A DNA stretch of 64,000 bases from Harmothoe impar (taxonomy: Eukaryota > Annelida > Polychaeta > Phyllodocida > Polynoidae): assembly GCA_947462335.1 (NCBI GenBank), contig OX381709.1, positions 68,254,609 to 68,318,608 on the forward strand, read 5' to 3'. Under the pieces are notes generated by a model. It searched no databases. It saw only the letters and a program-made list of their open reading frames with translations, and had not been told where the DNA came from. Position numbers and translations under genes: made by a program. Shown in pieces: positions 61,102 through 64,000 of this stretch. The first letter of the stretch is position 1; each line of letters begins with the position of its first letter.

Positions 61102-61105
61102 TTAA

Positions 61106-61297
61106 CCCTTTACGGACTGCATAGTGCTTTAATCCCGGGGCTCTACTGCAGTATGCCTTTTACATGTTCATCGTAATGATGTTTAAATGCAGCCTTTCAT
61201 GCAACCTATGGAGTTGATGCACTCCCAGTAGGGATGCATTTACGCATCATGCCAACAAAGGGCACAGCACTTAGAGGATTATGTGGTCCTTAAATGG
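61106..61297. mobile_element. TTAA-flanked MITE-like element
   Basis: The left end is CCCTTTACGGACTGCATAGTG and the right end is the complement of CCATTTAAGGACCACATAAT. Both are flanked by TTAA (61102-61105 and 61298-61301). The interior has GCATCATGC words shared with fragments near 25.3, 55.95 and 59.9 kb, so this is a dispersed family. piggyBac- or Kolobok-type by its TTAA target. Confidence 0.65.
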
Positions 61298-61301
61298 TTA
61301 A

Positions 61302-64000
61302 GTAGTGCTGACAGTTAAAATCATGGGAGGCAGGAGTGAAACCCATTCAATTCAGCTCATTTTGGTCCGGTCGCGCTTTTTTTTCTGCATGCTGTTTGAT
61401 TATTTTATTTCTACCATTTTAGCGACCAGAAATGATGCCAATCCCCACTCCCTGCGTAATAGGATATCGCGGCAGTGTGAGGTCCCACTCCTCGTGAAAT
61501 ATTGACTTCAGATTGAAATGAAGGAGAAATGTGAATAGGGATTTCTTTGCTCTCGGGGGAGATGTGGCGGCTAAAGGTCAGATTAGAATCAGAATGGGAA
61601 ATAGGCGGCATTTCTATCGAGCTGTGGAGGGGCTGCCAGTATTTCTTCATTACAACTGGTATTTTGCTAACTTGCTCACATCAGCACATATAAACAGTGT
61701 GCTGATATCACAACTGTCTTGCTCCTCTCAGCTTCAAATAATAAAAATATACATACATCAGCATTACATTCAGCCTTATGCCCGTTATAAAATTGGCGGG
61801 AAAGCTTCAAGGTGTGGCCAGGTGGGTGTCTAGTGTCGCCCTGCTCACCTCTGTACTGACCAGGGCTGACCTGTGGGTGTAAGGTTGCCGCCAGCTGTGT
61901 CCTCCTGTCCCCCACCAGCTGCTCTGAGCTGCTCATCCCTGACCTGCTCACTGCGAGCTGCTCCCTAGACGTGCTCGCCACCCGCGGCCACATCAGAAGC
62001 CCTTTCCAGGGCCCATTCATGTCTTTTAACATTGTATAGGACAAGGGATCTGATATCTTGTAGGGTAGATTCACCATGAAGTCGGACACATACTTTGAGT
62101 CGGACACTTGAATTTGTACCCGTGGTTACTACATGATAAACCCTCGTATTGTTCCCGAAAATTTTCCTTCATATTTGATACGAATTTGGTAAAAGGGCTT
62201 AGTATACTTGGATAAATACATATTCAGGTGTCAGACTCAATGTCTGTGTCTCACTCATGGTGAATCTACCAGAAACAGCTCCATCTAATATCCATCAGAA
62301 ATGCTATTTCTCACTAGCTTCAACACGTAGACTATTACAGGTACATTTAGCTGTACTGTTGACTGTTCACCGCGCTATGCCAGGTAACACACTTCCTGTC
62401 CTCTGAAGGTGTTTGACTGATGGCAGAACGAAAACATGAAGCCCTCAGGTCAGGAAGGCAAAGGTATTTCAATAAAGTGTGTAATAAATACATAAATTTA
62501 GACAGTGTAGTGGTTTCTAGCATGTCTACTGGTGGGTTTGTTGATAGACGTGCCTGGCCGTTGCCACGCGTGTGTCAGGGTCGGGGTCGGGGTTGGGGTC
62601 GGGGTAAGATTTGGTAGGGGAGGGGGTGGGGTAGGTAGGTCACACAACCTCAAGCCTAGACCCTGGAGAAAGGACACTGGAGCCTGTCAACAGCCACTTT
62701 TTCAGCTCGGCGGGACCCTGACAGCTTGGCACAAGTCTTATGACACTAGCAGACACACTTTTCTAGTATGGCCTGAGGGGGCAGACTGGTAAGGGACCAG
62801 GGTGACTTCAGCCAACACGTCCACACCTTCCAGTGACACCTAGAGAGACCCCTCCCACCATCCACATGACACCACTACAGAATATACATACAGTCCTCCT
62901 CATAGACACTTATCACCTGGCTTAGATTATCAGGGGGAATTGCTATGGGGTGCCACTTTAATAGTCTACTAGTATGTTAATTTGGCTGGGTATTTAAAAA
63001 AAAGACAAACTTTCAAATTGTCGGTCAGCCTCTCTCATACTTCCTGGAATAGCACACCACAGGCAAATAATGACACCAAAAAACTCAATACAGTACTGTA
63101 CACGAGGGCCTGAAGCTATCGGCCACTGCCAGACCTGAGGGGACAAACTCCCACTTTGGTCGTCCCAGTACATAGCATAATGACACAATGCAAATAGGTC
63201 CACTTCATTGTCCTTCCTTTTTGTTCACCAGCTCTCTGGTAACCTGCTTACTTAACCATTAGTGACTAGTGTGGTCCAGAACATAATACTGCTGTATTCA
63301 TTTGAGGACAAGCTAGGCAGAACTGTCTAAATACAGTTAGCCCGTCTTTGTAGACGTCGGTCTCAGGCTTTAAAACCTATAATAACAACCAATGCTTTAG
63401 TTGATACTTTTTGTAACACTGTTTACATTGGACGGAATGCTATTGAGCCTCAAAGAAAATGACTATCACTCTCTGTTTATCACAAGCAGGCAGGTGGGCA
63501 GGGGCCAGCTTGAGTCCATACCTGCATGGTCGACACAAGATCATTAACAAACAACTATCACAAAGAACGTGTATAATCAATAACAGGTTCTTAATGATAA
63601 TGTCTCTTCCTATGCCAAAAAGTAGCACAGCGTGTCACAGTTCTATGACGCATCATGATATAATTGCCCACTAATCTAACGTTGGTTTGAGCCTCTGTCA
63701 AGGCAGCTATACACCACTCACAACTACCTGCCACATGTGAATTATAACAGCTATCTTTGTGTCTTATCAGACTAATAAAGGTAGGCATTTCCAAGTCTTA
63801 TAGTGGGGCGGATATTAAATCGTACGAATGGGGATACAACTGTGAAAGTTGGTATGGTGACTCTTTTAATATATAACTCCTCGATTGGCCCGATTGGACA
63901 TTCTATCTTTCCGATTTAAAGAGAAAAGATCAAAAGGATTTGAAGACACGTGAATCAGAAGGATCATGAGAACATAGAAGTCATACAAGGGATCCCATCG
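61302..64000. other. Gene-free or intronic stretch
   Basis: No supported exon. A G-rich repeat GGGTCGGGGTCGGGG at 62578-62606 could form a G-quadruplex. Open frames of up to 143 codons (61676-62107, minus) lack any recognised motif. Confidence 0.4.

Overview
The window is eukaryotic nuclear DNA, almost certainly from an animal. The evidence is a canonical tRNA-Glu(CTC) with both internal Pol III boxes and a T-run terminator, a type II membrane glycosyltransferase of the animal beta-1,3-galactosyltransferase family, intron-style splice sites, long gene-free stretches, microsatellites, and many cut-and-paste DNA transposons with intact target-site duplications. A marine invertebrate deuterostome would fit, but nothing here fixes the species. 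No bacterial operons, ribosome binding sites or CRISPR arrays were seen.

Layout. 1-4.6 kb: tRNA-Glu, a one-coding-exon beta3-glycosyltransferase gene on the minus strand, and a 900-bp non-autonomous transposon. 4.6-10.8 kb: no supported gene. 10.8-17.5 kb: a 6.65-kb element with long terminal inverted repeats (TIRs). Each TIR carries a tandem array of 146-bp units, each with an RFX-type X-box palindrome. A decayed Ty3/Gypsy-like LTR element lies inside it. 17.5-28.9 kb: no supported gene. 28.9-39.2 kb: a 10,269-bp element with 705/706-bp near-identical TIRs, a perfect 6-bp target duplication and essentially no coding capacity. Its TIRs are packed with CCAAT, E2F-like, CACGTG and ETS motifs, so they read like animal promoters. 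The interior is a mosaic of duplicated and inverted modules, hairpins, a tRNA-like top half and three smaller transposons. 39.2-40.9 kb: three MITE-like elements. 41.2-64 kb: genic 5' ends on the plus strand. These are a promoter-like block with a possible first exon near 41.6 kb, a clear signal-peptide first exon at 45.96 kb, and a 246-codon type II membrane protein first exon at 55.1 kb. Between and beyond them are CRE-bearing putative regulatory blocks and more MITEs, one with a perfect 9-bp target duplication.

How it fits together. The two clear plus-strand first exons (45.96 and 55.1 kb) both end in phase 1 with a G, so they could be alternative first exons of one gene whose body lies downstream, or they could be two genes. 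I could not find their next exons. The most notable content is the pair of large elements whose inverted repeats are dense in host transcription-factor motifs. The 10.3-kb one looks young, coding-poor and Polinton-like at its ends only, and it is the best candidate here for something undescribed.
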